A DNA stretch of 39,273 bases from Cryomorphaceae bacterium (GTDB lineage Bacteria; Bacteroidota; Bacteroidia; Flavobacteriales_D; SKUL01), in the NCBI GenBank assembly GCA_007695365.1, contig REDV01000076.1, forward strand, positions 1-39,273. The letters are read 5' to 3'. The stretch's first letter is position 1. The number at the start of each line of letters is the position of its first letter. This document shows positions 8,296 to 16,214 of this stretch, piece by piece. A model generated the notes under the pieces. The model was not told the origin of the DNA and made no database searches. It saw only the letters and a program-made list of their open reading frames with translations. Both the position numbers and the translations under genes were made by a program.

Positions 8296-9696
8296 ACTGC
8301 GTAGCCATTTTAATCCCATGGTTCCGCGGCCAAATTCAATTTCCACAATCCCGTTTTTTCTGGGCGGATACCTGGTTTGCGTTTTGTCAATGGTCCTGAC
8401 AAGTTTCTGATCCTTGTAGGCATCGTTTTCAAAAACCAGCAACGTATAGTCATCAGGGTCTGTGGATATGATCTTGTGGTATTCAACATCTGCATCACTT
8501 GAATCGAGTACCTGATTGAGAAACATGTACAACGAAACAGAAACGAGTACTACTGCAGCAGCATAAAACGGATACACTCCAAACTTCATCACACGCCGAT
8601 GAACGATATACTTCCATTGAACCCCTCCTACAACAAGCAGCGCAATAACTCCAATGATGATAAGATACTCCACACTAACTACTGTATTTTCCAGGTAATA
8701 CAGGCTGGCTGCAGAACAGAACAAAATAGAAAGCGGAGTGAACAGATAAAACCGGTTGTAAGTGTTTTCCGGATAGGTGTTTTCAAGCTTGATGGGCACG
8801 GGCACACGCTGAGCATGAACATTGATTCTCTTTTTAAAAGTCTCGGTGAGTTCATAGTCGCCCCGCTCATTCAAAGGGTTTTGGTTCAATAGCTTGCACA
8901 GGTGATTGAACACATCAGGTACCTCTCTGGCAAATTCCGCAGGCGATTCAAAAAAGTGCTCCACGCACACGGCAAAAAATTCATGCTTGTTGGTGCCACC
9001 ATAAGCACGCAAAAAGTCGAGCTGCCGGCTTCTCAGCTGTTGAAATGCGGGTCTGCTGATTTCCAGCCAACGCTGAATGTATGAGCCAAACCGAAGATCA
9101 AACCCAAACGATTCAGCATCTCCGAGTTTCAACGCGTGGGCCATTTCGTGCAGTCCGAGGTTCAGGTTGTCATTGTCATCCCGGTATCCTTGAAGAAAAT
9201 CTTTCCAGCTCAGCAGCATGTAACCTTTGGGCGAAACAGCTCCTTTCATGCTCTGGCCGCGAAAGCCAAAAACGAATGGCTCCGGATAGATCCTGATTTC
9301 ATGCAAAAACCTCATGGAGAAATCCTTTAAACCAAAGGTAAGCTGCACCGCAGAGGCACTGATAAGGAGCTTCATGGGGCGCGTTATGGTTAAACCTCCC
9401 ATTCCAACAAACGATTTGCTTTTGCTGTATGCCACTACCCGCTTAATGAATTGCGACCGACCGTCTGGGCTCAATTCGCGGAAATAGCTGATATGATCGC
9501 TCAGTAGTTTTTCAATGTTTTGGTAATCACGTCGACTGATGTTGTTCCTAAAAAGCACCCTGTTGTAGTAAAACCCAAGAATATCCAGCCAAAACCACGA
9601 AAACAGGGCCGCAAACAATGCCAACACGCCGAGAAAAACAAGGTGGTAAAAAGCCAGGCTGATAATGTCCGTGTACATCAGGTATTGCGAATTCAC
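8251..9696 (-). CDS. Membrane-anchored MtfA-like (M90) zinc metallopeptidase
   Basis: The central part (about residues 60-290) resembles MtfA/M90 peptidases: a zinc-binding HExxH in LGLHEMAHALKLGDAE near residues 180-184, followed by the family's conserved EFFAVCVEHFFESP block near 235-250 and a P-x-x-x-x-x-L-x-x-L-x-x-NP tail. E. coli MtfA is a soluble 265-residue aminopeptidase that binds the repressor Mlc; this protein is 481 residues because it adds an N-terminal transmembrane segment (about 10-38) and two or three C-terminal ones (about 318-405) followed by a short domain ending in YGMLNEDGEFVQ. The additional parts suggest a membrane protease with the catalytic domain facing the cytoplasm, which is an inference. 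The start may be the GTG at 9696 or the ATG at 9678. The 3' end is the right copy of the direct repeat. No operon partner is visible. Confidence 0.8.
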   Translation of the reverse strand: MNSQYLMYTDIISLAFYHLVFLGVLALFAALFSWFWLDILGFYYNRVLFRNNISRRDYQNIEKLLSDHISYFRELSPDGRSQFIKRVVAYSKSKSFVGMGGLTITRPMKLLISASAVQLTFGLKDFSMRFLHEIRIYPEPFVFGFRGQSMKGAVSPKGYMLLSWKDFLQGYRDDNDNLNLGLHEMAHALKLGDAESFGFDLRFGSYIQRWLEISRPAFQQLRSRQLDFLRAYGGTNKHEFFAVCVEHFFESPAEFAREVPDVFNHLCKLLNQNPLNERGDYELTETFKKRINVHAQRVPVPIKLENTYPENTYNRFYLFTPLSILFCSAASLYYLENTVVSVEYLIIIGVIALLVVGGVQWKYIVHRRVMKFGVYPFYAAAVVLVSVSLYMFLNQVLDSSDADVEYHKIISTDPDDYTLLVFENDAYKDQKLVRTIDKTQTRYPPRKNGIVEIEFGRGTMGLKWLRSVRYGMLNEDGEFVQ

Positions 9697-9820
9697 CGTA
9701 AAAGTAGAAGATTTGGTTCGATGCGCTTAAGGTACATGAATGCTGGTCTCAATAGAACAAAGGCTGCGCTGTGCGATACCATTTCTCTTTGGCTATCTTG
9801 CCCCTCCAAAATTGCAATGA

Positions 9821-10027
9821 ATGACACAAAACGCCAAAAAGAACCAGCCTTACTTTGGACTTGCGCTATCGGTGCTTTTTGTCTTCCTGGGTCTTTACCT
9901 GATCCGAATGGAAGAGCCTCCGTTAAACATCCCGCTATGGGTGTATCAACTTGCCGGCTGGCTCAACATCATCTTCTTCGGCGGCCTGTTGTTACTTTGG
10001 GGCGCGAAGGTCTTAAGAAAAAAATGA
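9821..10027 (+). CDS. Small two-helix membrane protein
   Basis: This 68-residue protein has a basic polar N-terminus (MTQNAKKNQP), a first hydrophobic helix (YFGLALSVLFVFLGLYLI, about 11-28), a short acidic/proline loop and a second helix (about 45-62) ending in a basic tail (KVLRKK). The composition fits a small inner-membrane protein with both ends in the cytoplasm. The start is the only ATG that gives this topology. It runs alone between the divergent MtfA-like gene and the tRNA-Leu repeat array. I do not recognise the family, and no function can be given. Confidence 0.6.
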   Translation: MTQNAKKNQPYFGLALSVLFVFLGLYLIRMEEPPLNIPLWVYQLAGWLNIIFFGGLLLLWGAKVLRKK

Positions 10028-10060
10028 AAACAGGGCCTCTTCCGCATCCTCCCTGGAATC

Positions 10061-10586
10061 AGTCCAACAAAAAACGCCTGCTCCGTATGAAGCAAGCGTT
10101 TCCTTTCAAGTGTGTGCCCAGGACTGGACTTACCGGAACGTGTTTTTCAGCGCTCCGCTGTCGCGGAAAAACATCGTCCGGCATAGACCTCTCGTCCAGT
10201 CCAGCAAAATTCAATGAAACAAAAAACGCCTGCTCTGTTTAAAGCAAGCGTTTCCTTTCAAGTGTGTGCCCAGGACTGGACTTACCGGAACGTGTTTTTC
10301 AGCGCTCCGCTGTCGCGGAAAAACATCGTCCGGCATAGACCTCTCGTCCAGTCCAGCAAAATTCAATGAAACAAAAAACGCCTGCTCTGTTTAAAGCAAG
10401 CGTTTCCTTTCAAGTGTGTGCCCAGGACTGGACTTACCGGAACGTGTTTTTCAGCGCTCCGCTGTCGCGGAAAAACATCGTCCGGCATAGACCTCTCGTC
10501 CAGTCCAGCAAAATTCAATGAAACAAAAAACGCCTGCTCTGTTTAAAGCAAGCGTTTCCTTTCAAGTGTGTGCCCAGGACTGGACT
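10061..10586. repeat. Tandem array of 152-bp units derived from the tRNA-Leu 3' end
   Basis: Three units read as identical and lie end to end at 10115-10266, 10267-10418 and 10419-10570, with a fourth partial start that is the tRNA gene itself (10571). Each unit starts with the last 16 nt of the tRNA-Leu gene (complement), then a long imperfect palindrome closed by 9-nt perfect arms (for the middle unit 10273-10281 with 10346-10354), then a spacer, a terminator hairpin and a 13-nt tail. A shortened, diverged copy of the spacer and terminator lies at 10061-10114, probably the original downstream flank of the tRNA gene. No open reading frame of note runs through it. Confidence 0.92.
10525..10556 (-). 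terminator. Intrinsic terminator downstream of tRNA-Leu
   Basis: Ten-nt arms at 10529-10538 and 10547-10556 pair with one G-T wobble, and six T follow on the minus strand. It sits 14 bp past the tRNA. Identical copies recur every 152 bp at 10373-10404 and 10221-10252, and a variant with a longer stem lies at about 10070-10100. Confidence 0.8.
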
Positions 10587-10652
10587 CGAACCAGCACGCC
10601 TTGCAGCACTGCCGCCTGAAGACAGCGTGTCTACCAATTTCACCACCTGGGC
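10571..10652 (-). tRNA. tRNA-Leu (anticodon CAG)
   Basis: The 82-nt sequence on the minus strand folds as a class II tRNA: acceptor stem GCCCAGG with CCTGGGC, a D arm containing AAATTGGTAGACA, an anticodon stem CTGTC/GGCAG enclosing the loop TTCAGGC with anticodon CAG, a long variable arm, and a T arm GCTGG-TTCGAGT-CCAGT. The discriminator base is A, as expected for tRNA-Leu. The CCA end is not encoded (CAC follows). The gene is upstream, in its own direction, of the 152-bp repeat array that copies its 3' end. Confidence 0.95.
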
Positions 10653-10744
10653 ATAATCAATACAAAAGAACAATTTCAATCGAAGTTTACCCTGTGTCGA
10701 CTCCCGCAAAAACAGAAATCTATGATTTCGTCTTTTTGCGAGGA

Positions 10745-10830
10745 CCCCGAGCTTCAAGCGGTGCGCAAAGCAACGCGAAGATGTCTCGGGGCAATTTCAC
10801 CACTTGGGCATTATTTCAGTACAAAAGAAC
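10745..10830 (-). pseudogene. Decayed 5' half of a second tRNA-Leu copy fused to a hairpin
   Basis: The segment 10777-10830 aligns with the 5' half and 5' flank of the intact tRNA-Leu (AATTTCACCAC, TTGGGCAT and ACAAAAGAAC on the plus strand), but the anticodon arm and the 3' half are missing. In their place is a perfect 7-bp outer stem (10745-10751 with 10785-10791) with further inner pairing, forming a roughly 47-nt hairpin. No functional tRNA can be made. The rest of 10653-10930 shows nothing else I can name. Confidence 0.6.
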
Positions 10831-10930
10831 TTCTTCTGAAATTTCGGGAGGCAAATGTACAGTATTTTAACGTCCACTCCTTTTGCCATGCAGAAAAATT
10901 GCGTTACAATGATGAATTTTGCACGCAGCC

Positions 10931-11518
10931 ATGAACAACAGCTTTTTGTACTATAAGTTCTACAAACCTTTCGGCTATCTGTCTCAATTTACAGATGAAG
11001 ACGGGAACCCCGGTCTGGGTCGCATCCTTAATCTTCCCGGGGATGTGTACCCGGTTGGTCGCCTCGACAAAGACAGCGAGGGCTTGCTGCTTCTTACGAA
11101 TGACAATGCTCTCAAAAGCAAACTGCTCAATCCCGACGAGGGCCATTCCAGAACGTATTGGGTTCAGGTAGAAGGAGAAATAACAAAGGAAGCGATCGAG
11201 CAACTCAACCAGCCTATGCTACTGCGGCTGAAGGGCAAGGAATACCGAACCCGAAAAGCAAAAGCAACCATTGTGTCAGCACCCAGCCTGCCAGATCGCG
11301 ATCCTCCCATCCGATTCAGAAAAATCGTACCTACCAGTTGGATGGAAATAACCCTCACCGAAGGTAAGAACAGACAAGTGCGGCGAATGACCGCAAAAAC
11401 TGGTTTTCCTACCCTCCGTCTAATTCGCGGTGCGTTTGGAGACATTCGGCTGAACTCGCTTCAACCCGGAGAGATTGTTCCGCTATCAAACAATGACTTT
11501 CACCTGTTAAAAACTTAA
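10931..11518 (+). CDS. rluE: 23S rRNA pseudouridine synthase, RluE type
   Basis: The protein matches the RluE branch of the RsuA/RluB/E/F pseudouridine synthases, which in E. coli converts U2457 of 23S rRNA. Visible family blocks are YKFYKPFGYLSQFTDE, the catalytic loop GRLDKDSEGLLLLTND with the essential Asp, DPPIRFRKIVPTSWMEITL and the C-terminal NRQVRRMTAKTGFPTLRLIR. It has no S4 domain, as in RluE. The frame can be read from a TTG at 10919, but the ATG at 10931 gives the normal start, and a TTTTG promoter-like box lies about 10 bp before it. The gene is monocistronic as far as visible. The site specificity is inferred from family resemblance. Confidence 0.92.
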   Translation: MNNSFLYYKFYKPFGYLSQFTDEDGNPGLGRILNLPGDVYPVGRLDKDSEGLLLLTNDNALKSKLLNPDEGHSRTYWVQVEGEITKEAIEQLNQPMLLRLKGKEYRTRKAKATIVSAPSLPDRDPPIRFRKIVPTSWMEITLTEGKNRQVRRMTAKTGFPTLRLIRGAFGDIRLNSLQPGEIVPLSNNDFHLLKT

Positions 11519-11640
11519 AGCCATTCACAGTCCTCAACTACCAACCTGCCCCACCCCACAAGTGCGACCGTGTGGTTTTCAACCGGCAATCACCTCAAAA
11601 CTTATTGCGTAAAACCGAGAGTACATAATCGGGAGTTCCG

Positions 11641-11648
11641 TAAATTTG
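11641..11648 (+). promoter_or_regulatory. Bacteroidota-type -7 box (TAnnTTTG)
   Basis: TAAATTTG matches the -7 consensus of the primary sigma factor of Bacteroidota exactly and lies 16 bp before the start of the hydroxylase gene. A good -33 TTG at the usual distance is not seen. Confidence 0.4.
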
Positions 11649-11664
11649 CCGAAAATTAATTGCT

Positions 11665-12306
11665 ATGGAGCACAAGCCTAAACCCGGAGCAGGTCAGCTT
11701 TTTCAAAATCCGGCTCTTGAGTTCTTAACCAAAACTCCGGCTTTTATCGCATACACGCTTTATCCTGCCGTTGCGCTGTTCATTTTATACCTCGGTATTG
11801 TCCGAAATGATTTCAATATCTGGATGGTACTTGCTGTTTTTGCGGGTGGCGTGCTTTTCTGGAGTTTCTTTGAGTACATAGCCCACCGATACGTGTTTCA
11901 CTGGGTATCCAACATGGCTGGAGCCAATCGCTTTGTGTACACTGTGCATGGTATACACCACGATTACCCGAAAGACAAGAACCGCCTCATCATGCCTCCT
12001 CTTGCATGGCTGACGATTGTGGTTGCCATCCACTTTCTTTTGCGACTGGTTATAGGTGAGTGGGCATTCCCCTTTGAAGCAGGGATGATCATCGGCTATC
12101 TGGGGTATATATACGTACACTATCAGGTGCACACCAACAACCCTCCCAAGTTCATGAAGAAGCTCATGATTCATCACGCGCTTCACCACTACAAGTACCC
12201 CAATCTGGCGTTTGGCGTGTCATCTACACTTTGGGACCACGTTTTTGGCACCATGCCACCGAACGAGCGCCCAAACATCCGCAACGCCAACAATCCCAAT
12301 TTCTAA
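11665..12306 (+). CDS. Fatty acid hydroxylase superfamily membrane protein
   Basis: The 213-residue protein has the histidine clusters of the membrane di-iron hydroxylase/desaturase superfamily (sterol desaturase, FA2H): HRYVFH, HGIHHDYP, HYQVH and HHALHHYKYP. Four hydrophobic segments surround them (two before the first cluster, two between the second and third). Relatives such as FA2H hydroxylate the 2-position of fatty acyl chains; in Bacteroidota a plausible product is hydroxylated sphingolipid or fatty acid, but the substrate cannot be told from the sequence. The start ATG follows a matching -7 box at 11641. No lipid genes are adjacent. Confidence 0.88.
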   Translation: MEHKPKPGAGQLFQNPALEFLTKTPAFIAYTLYPAVALFILYLGIVRNDFNIWMVLAVFAGGVLFWSFFEYIAHRYVFHWVSNMAGANRFVYTVHGIHHDYPKDKNRLIMPPLAWLTIVVAIHFLLRLVIGEWAFPFEAGMIIGYLGYIYVHYQVHTNNPPKFMKKLMIHHALHHYKYPNLAFGVSSTLWDHVFGTMPPNERPNIRNANNPNF

Positions 12307-12434
12307 AGGGGTAACATTGAACGTATCTACGCGCAGGAGCTCTTTGGCCTTTCAAACTTAAGGTCACTTTAGCATTATGTTCAGGTTGAATTGATGTAAA
12401 TTGCAGACGAAACCATCATTTAACCTGACCTGTT

Positions 12435-15400
12435 GTGAAAACCAAGCTGTCGCTTCCCATCCTACTGATTCTTTTATGTAGCGGATTTCTGCAGGCGCAG
12501 GTCATCATCAATGAGTTCTCCTGCAGTAACCTGCACTTTTTTCAAAACGGATTTGGAGATTACAACGACTACATTGAACTGTACAACAATTCTCCCAACC
12601 CTGTTGATATCGGTGGACACTATCTCAGTGACCGTTTTACCAACCCCATGAAATGGCAGATCCCGGCCGGAACAACTATTCAACCATTTGGTTTTATGGT
12701 GTTTATCTGTTCAGCGAAATTACCCAATGAGCAGTGGGATGGCACTTACTACCACACAAATTTCAGGCTGACCCAAACCTACCAGGAGGATGTTGTTTTT
12801 TGTGATCCCACGGGTACCATTATCGACCATTACTGGATGGAACACCCCACCCAGATGAACCATTCGCGCGGGAGGAAAACCGACGGTGGTCCGGAATGGG
12901 GGATTATGGTCAACCCAACACCGGGGGCTCCGAACATCAACGTGTACGACGATTACACCCAAAAGCCGTTGATAGATATTCAGGCAGGTTTTTACACTGA
13001 TGAACAAACGGTTACCATCTCCACCCCTGAACCGAATGTAGTAATCAGATACACCACCAACGGAACCAAACCTGATGCTACATCACCTGTTTACACCGGC
13101 CCTCTCACCATTGCAGCAACCACCACAGTGCGAGCGCGCGCCTTTCCTGTTGGTGGCTCCGGCGGAGGTGCAACCGTATTTTGCGACCAAAACCAGGGTG
13201 CGGGCAATCAGGGCTTTCCCTCCAACCCCGGCTGCGAAAGCACCGTTTGCGGTGCCGATCCTTTCTGCTGCAACAATCAATGGGACGGGATTTGCGGAAC
13301 TGCAGCCATTACCACTCCTGCCTGTTTGCTCTGCTTGTCGCCTGCCAACGCCGTGTATTGCGATGAAGCCCAGGGAAACGCTGGTTTCCCCATGCATCCG
13401 GCCTGTCAGACCGCTATTTGCGGGGCCGACCCGTTTTGCTGCAACAACCAATGGGACGGTATCTGTGCCAACGATGCGGCAGGCAATCCCGCTTGTGTGG
13501 AATGCTCCTCCAACTACGACCCCGGGTTTGGAGGCGGTGGTGGCGTCGCAAATCTCTTTCCGGGGTTCACGGAAACCAACACCTATTTTATTGACGAAGC
13601 CTTCACTTTTCGCACAGTAAGCCTTTCAGGTCAGCTCGGGCAATGGAACGCCGGTGGCGGTGGCGGTTGGATGAATGTAAACGGAAATTGGCACAACCAC
13701 TATGACGTTTGCCTGGAGTACTTCGACGAAAACGGCACATTTATCACGGAACAGGAAGGAACATTACGCAGACATGGAAATGACTCATGGGCCTATGCAC
13801 AGCGTGGTTTACGCTTCCACTCCCGCGATCAGCAAGGCTTTAGTAATTCCATCTACCACCCCCTGTTTTCCATGAAAGACAGGCCCAATTACGACGTGAT
13901 TATTATGCGTGCAGGAGGGTCTGACAATTACCCGGCGTTTCCAGGGCTACCCACCGTCCACTTTAGAGATGGATTTGGTCAAACAGCGGCACAGTTAGCA
14001 GGAACCGAACTGGATGCACGAACTTTCGAACACCAGATAACCTTCCTGAATGGCCAATACTGGGGTGTGTATGAGCTCCGTGAACGCGTGGACAAAGACT
14101 ACACCGAATACTACTATGGCCAGGAAGAACGGTTTGTGGACCTCATGAAATTCTGGGGCGGTCTGGAAGAACAATACGGCTCCAGCGCAGCGTGGTTTGT
14201 ACTCCACAACTTTATCACAACCAACGACATGTCTGTTCAAATCAACTACGATTACGTTACGACACAACTCAACCCAGAGTCTTTCATTGACAACTTTATT
14301 GTAAACACCTACTTCGTTAACACCGACTGGCTCAACTGGAATGTGATGTGGTGGCGAGGAACGCAGGGAGCAGGAGAGCGCTGGCGTTATGCGCTTTGGG
14401 ACATTGACAACATTTTCAATCTCGGTCAGAACTACACGGGTTGGTCGGGTACTGGACCGTATGTCAATACAGTGTGCGAGGCTCAGAACATGTTCCTTAA
14501 CTGGAGTGCGGCGAACGGACATACTGCCATGTACGCGGCCATGCTCGACAACGAAGGCTTCTTTACCCAGTACCTCAATCGCTACGCAGATTTGCTCAAT
14601 ACAGGCCTGCATTGCGATACATTGGTAGCCTTGCTGGATGATTTTGAAGCAAACATGTTGCCCGAAATGCCCCGCCAGATTCAACGTTGGGGAGGAAACA
14701 TCACTCAATGGCAGAACCGAATACAAGACATCCGTGATTTTATCTGCCTGCGTTGGGAAATTGTGATGCAACAGATTATTGACTGCTTTGAGGACGATTA
14801 CGATATCTCAGGCCCCTACGATGTTACCGTGGTCATTATCGGTCCGGGAAATGTGCAACTCAACACGGTGACCATTACGATGGGTCCCTGGACAGGCACC
14901 TATTTTGGCGGGTTGGATATGGGACTTACTGCCGTGCCTTTGCCCGATTCCGAATTTATACAGTGGGAAATCAATAACAACTTTGTGGGGCAAAACCTGC
15001 TCGATCACAACCTCCTCCTCACCCTCAATAGCAATGATACCATTTTTGCTTTTTTTGAGTGGATTGACAATCCCCTCCCCGTTGAATGGCTTTCTTTTGA
15101 CGGAAAAATCATTGACCAACACGGCGAGCTTTTCTGGTCAACTGCAACCGAAGTAAACAACAGCCATTTTGAAGTGCAACGCTCTGAAGATGCCCGCAAT
15201 TTCAGCACAATTGGAACAGTGAACGCCGCGGGAAACAGTGTCAATATATCGAGCTACCAATTCACCGACCGCGATGAACTGCAAGGCGTTCACTATTACA
15301 AAATCAAGCAGGTGGATTTTGACGGCTCTTACGATTTCTCCAACACCATTGCGCTCAACTATGGGTTGAATGAAGGCTCGCTGTTGGTGGCTCCCAATCC

Positions 15401-15608
15401 GAACAAAGGAGTTTTTCAATTGGTAAATCGCAGCGACCAGGTGCTGGAGCTCATCCTACTTACTCCACTTGGTCAGGATTTACGCACCCTCACGCTGCAG
15501 CCATACGAAAATCAGCAGGTAAACATTGAAAACGCCAGCAGCGGAATCTACATGCTACGCTATTACCAAAACGGTAAAATCCATCACCAGAAAGTAGCTG
15601 TTAACTAA
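12435..15608 (+). CDS. CotH-family T9SS protein with lamin-tail domain and inserted Cys-rich modules
   Basis: A 1057-residue secreted protein with a GTG start and signal peptide (LPILLILLCSGFLQA). Domains in order: lamin-tail domain (about 20-165), chitobiase/hexosaminidase C-terminal-like domain (about 175-240, VVIRYTTNGTKPDATSPVYTGPL), two Cys-rich modules (250-300 and 309-357), the final strand of the interrupted domain (TETNTYFIDE, about 378-387), CotH kinase-like domain (about 395-760, with YELRERVDKDY and RYALWDIDNIF), and a fibronectin-like linker plus T9SS sorting domain (about 955-1057, VAPNPNKGVFQL, SSGIYMLRYY). Bacillus CotH phosphorylates spore-coat proteins; T9SS-linked CotH proteins are common in Bacteroidota and of unknown role. 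The Cys-rich pair appears to sit within the hexosaminidase-like domain. No partner gene is adjacent. Confidence 0.9.
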   Translation: MKTKLSLPILLILLCSGFLQAQVIINEFSCSNLHFFQNGFGDYNDYIELYNNSPNPVDIGGHYLSDRFTNPMKWQIPAGTTIQPFGFMVFICSAKLPNEQWDGTYYHTNFRLTQTYQEDVVFCDPTGTIIDHYWMEHPTQMNHSRGRKTDGGPEWGIMVNPTPGAPNINVYDDYTQKPLIDIQAGFYTDEQTVTISTPEPNVVIRYTTNGTKPDATSPVYTGPLTIAATTTVRARAFPVGGSGGGATVFCDQNQGAGNQGFPSNPGCESTVCGADPFCCNNQWDGICGTAAITTPACLLCLSPANAVYCDEAQGNAGFPMHPACQTAICGADPFCCNNQWDGICANDAAGNPACVECSSNYDPGFGGGGGVANLFPGFTETNTYFIDEAFTFRTVSLSGQLGQWNAGGGGGWMNVNGNWHNHYDVCLEYFDENGTFITEQEGTLRRHGNDSWAYAQRGLRFHSRDQQGFSNSIYHPLFSMKDRPNYDVIIMRAGGSDNYPAFPGLPTVHFRDGFGQTAAQLAGTELDARTFEHQITFLNGQYWGVYELRERVDKDYTEYYYGQEERFVDLMKFWGGLEEQYGSSAAWFVLHNFITTNDMSVQINYDYVTTQLNPESFIDNFIVNTYFVNTDWLNWNVMWWRGTQGAGERWRYALWDIDNIFNLGQNYTGWSGTGPYVNTVCEAQNMFLNWSAANGHTAMYAAMLDNEGFFTQYLNRYADLLNTGLHCDTLVALLDDFEANMLPEMPRQIQRWGGNITQWQNRIQDIRDFICLRWEIVMQQIIDCFEDDYDISGPYDVTVVIIGPGNVQLNTVTITMGPWTGTYFGGLDMGLTAVPLPDSEFIQWEINNNFVGQNLLDHNLLLTLNSNDTIFAFFEWIDNPLPVEWLSFDGKIIDQHGELFWSTATEVNNSHFEVQRSEDARNFSTIGTVNAAGNSVNISSYQFTDRDELQGVHYYKIKQVDFDGSYDFSNTIALNYGLNEGSLLVAPNPNKGVFQLVNRSDQVLELILLTPLGQDLRTLTLQPYENQQVNIENASSGIYMLRYYQNGKIHHQKVAVN

Positions 15609-15649
15609 TCCGGAAATGGCTTGTAAAACAGATGTTTTGCGAGGGCTGA

Positions 15650-16156
15650 CTAATCCAGAAGCTTGAACGACACTCCGGCCATAAAATAGGCCATCGGCCC
15701 TCCGAACTCAGCTGTAAGTGCAATGTTGGGATTGAAGAACCAGCGACCTCCCAGTATGCCTCCAGCCCTGAAGCGATTGGTGTAAAAAGAACTGACTTCA
15801 CCTCCGCTGTAAACAGAAACGTAGATATCGAAAATATCGCCCTTCAAATCACCAGCTACTTTATCATTAATGAGCTGCCAGAAATGAAAGGAACCACGGC
15901 CGCCAAAACCTGTGGCTACACTGTTGTCCCTGAAAAGGAAACCGCCATATGCCCCCAGGCTTACGTAGTCGTGGATACCATAATCGAAATTGAAAGTAAG
16001 CGGTAAACCAAATCCAGAACGGGAAGGTCCGAGATGGTATCCGTAATTCCCGGCACCAACTCCTACGGTTGCAAACAGGTTTCCGGCGCGATGGCTCTGC
16101 GCATCAGCCTGCCAGGCGCTGAAAAACAACAAACTGATAATAAGGATCTTTTTCAT
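15650..16156 (-). CDS. Small outer-membrane beta-barrel-like protein
   Basis: The 168-residue product has a signal peptide (MKKILIISLLFFSAWQADAQ) followed by alternating amphipathic strands rich in Gly and aromatic residues (LFATVGVGAGNYGYHLG, LTFNFDYGIHDYVSLGAYGG, FRAGGILGGRWFF), typical of an eight-stranded barrel or porin-like family of unknown function. The last strand ends AYFMAGVSFKLLD without a terminal aromatic residue. It converges with the CotH-like gene. A promoter box is at 16179-16186. The function is unknown. Confidence 0.75.
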   Translation of the reverse strand: MKKILIISLLFFSAWQADAQSHRAGNLFATVGVGAGNYGYHLGPSRSGFGLPLTFNFDYGIHDYVSLGAYGGFLFRDNSVATGFGGRGSFHFWQLINDKVAGDLKGDIFDIYVSVYSGGEVSSFYTNRFRAGGILGGRWFFNPNIALTAEFGGPMAYFMAGVSFKLLD

Positions 16157-16178
16157 GTTTTTTGAGATTTTTGGGCGG

Positions 16179-16186
16179 CAAATGTA
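16179..16186 (-). promoter_or_regulatory. Bacteroidota-type -7 box for the beta-barrel gene
   Basis: TACATTTG on the minus strand fits TAnnTTTG exactly and lies 22 bp upstream of the ATG at 16156. The -33 element is weak. Confidence 0.45.
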
Positions 16187-16214
16187 GCAATGTATACCAA
16201 TCTAACCAGCAGGG

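Noticed and set aside
9520-10242. 240-codon plus-strand frame
   Set aside because: It runs antisense to the MtfA-like gene, across the real 68-residue protein in another frame, and into the repeat array; its composition is low-complexity basic and has no domain.
10061-10586. CRISPR array or integron cassette array
   Set aside because: The units are 152 bp and identical throughout, without variable spacers; no cas or integron integrase genes occur, and no attC core sites (RYYYAAC with GTTRRRY) are present at the palindrome ends.
13995-14771. 258-codon minus-strand frame within the CotH-like gene
   Set aside because: Antisense shadow of the CotH kinase domain with no recognisable motif.
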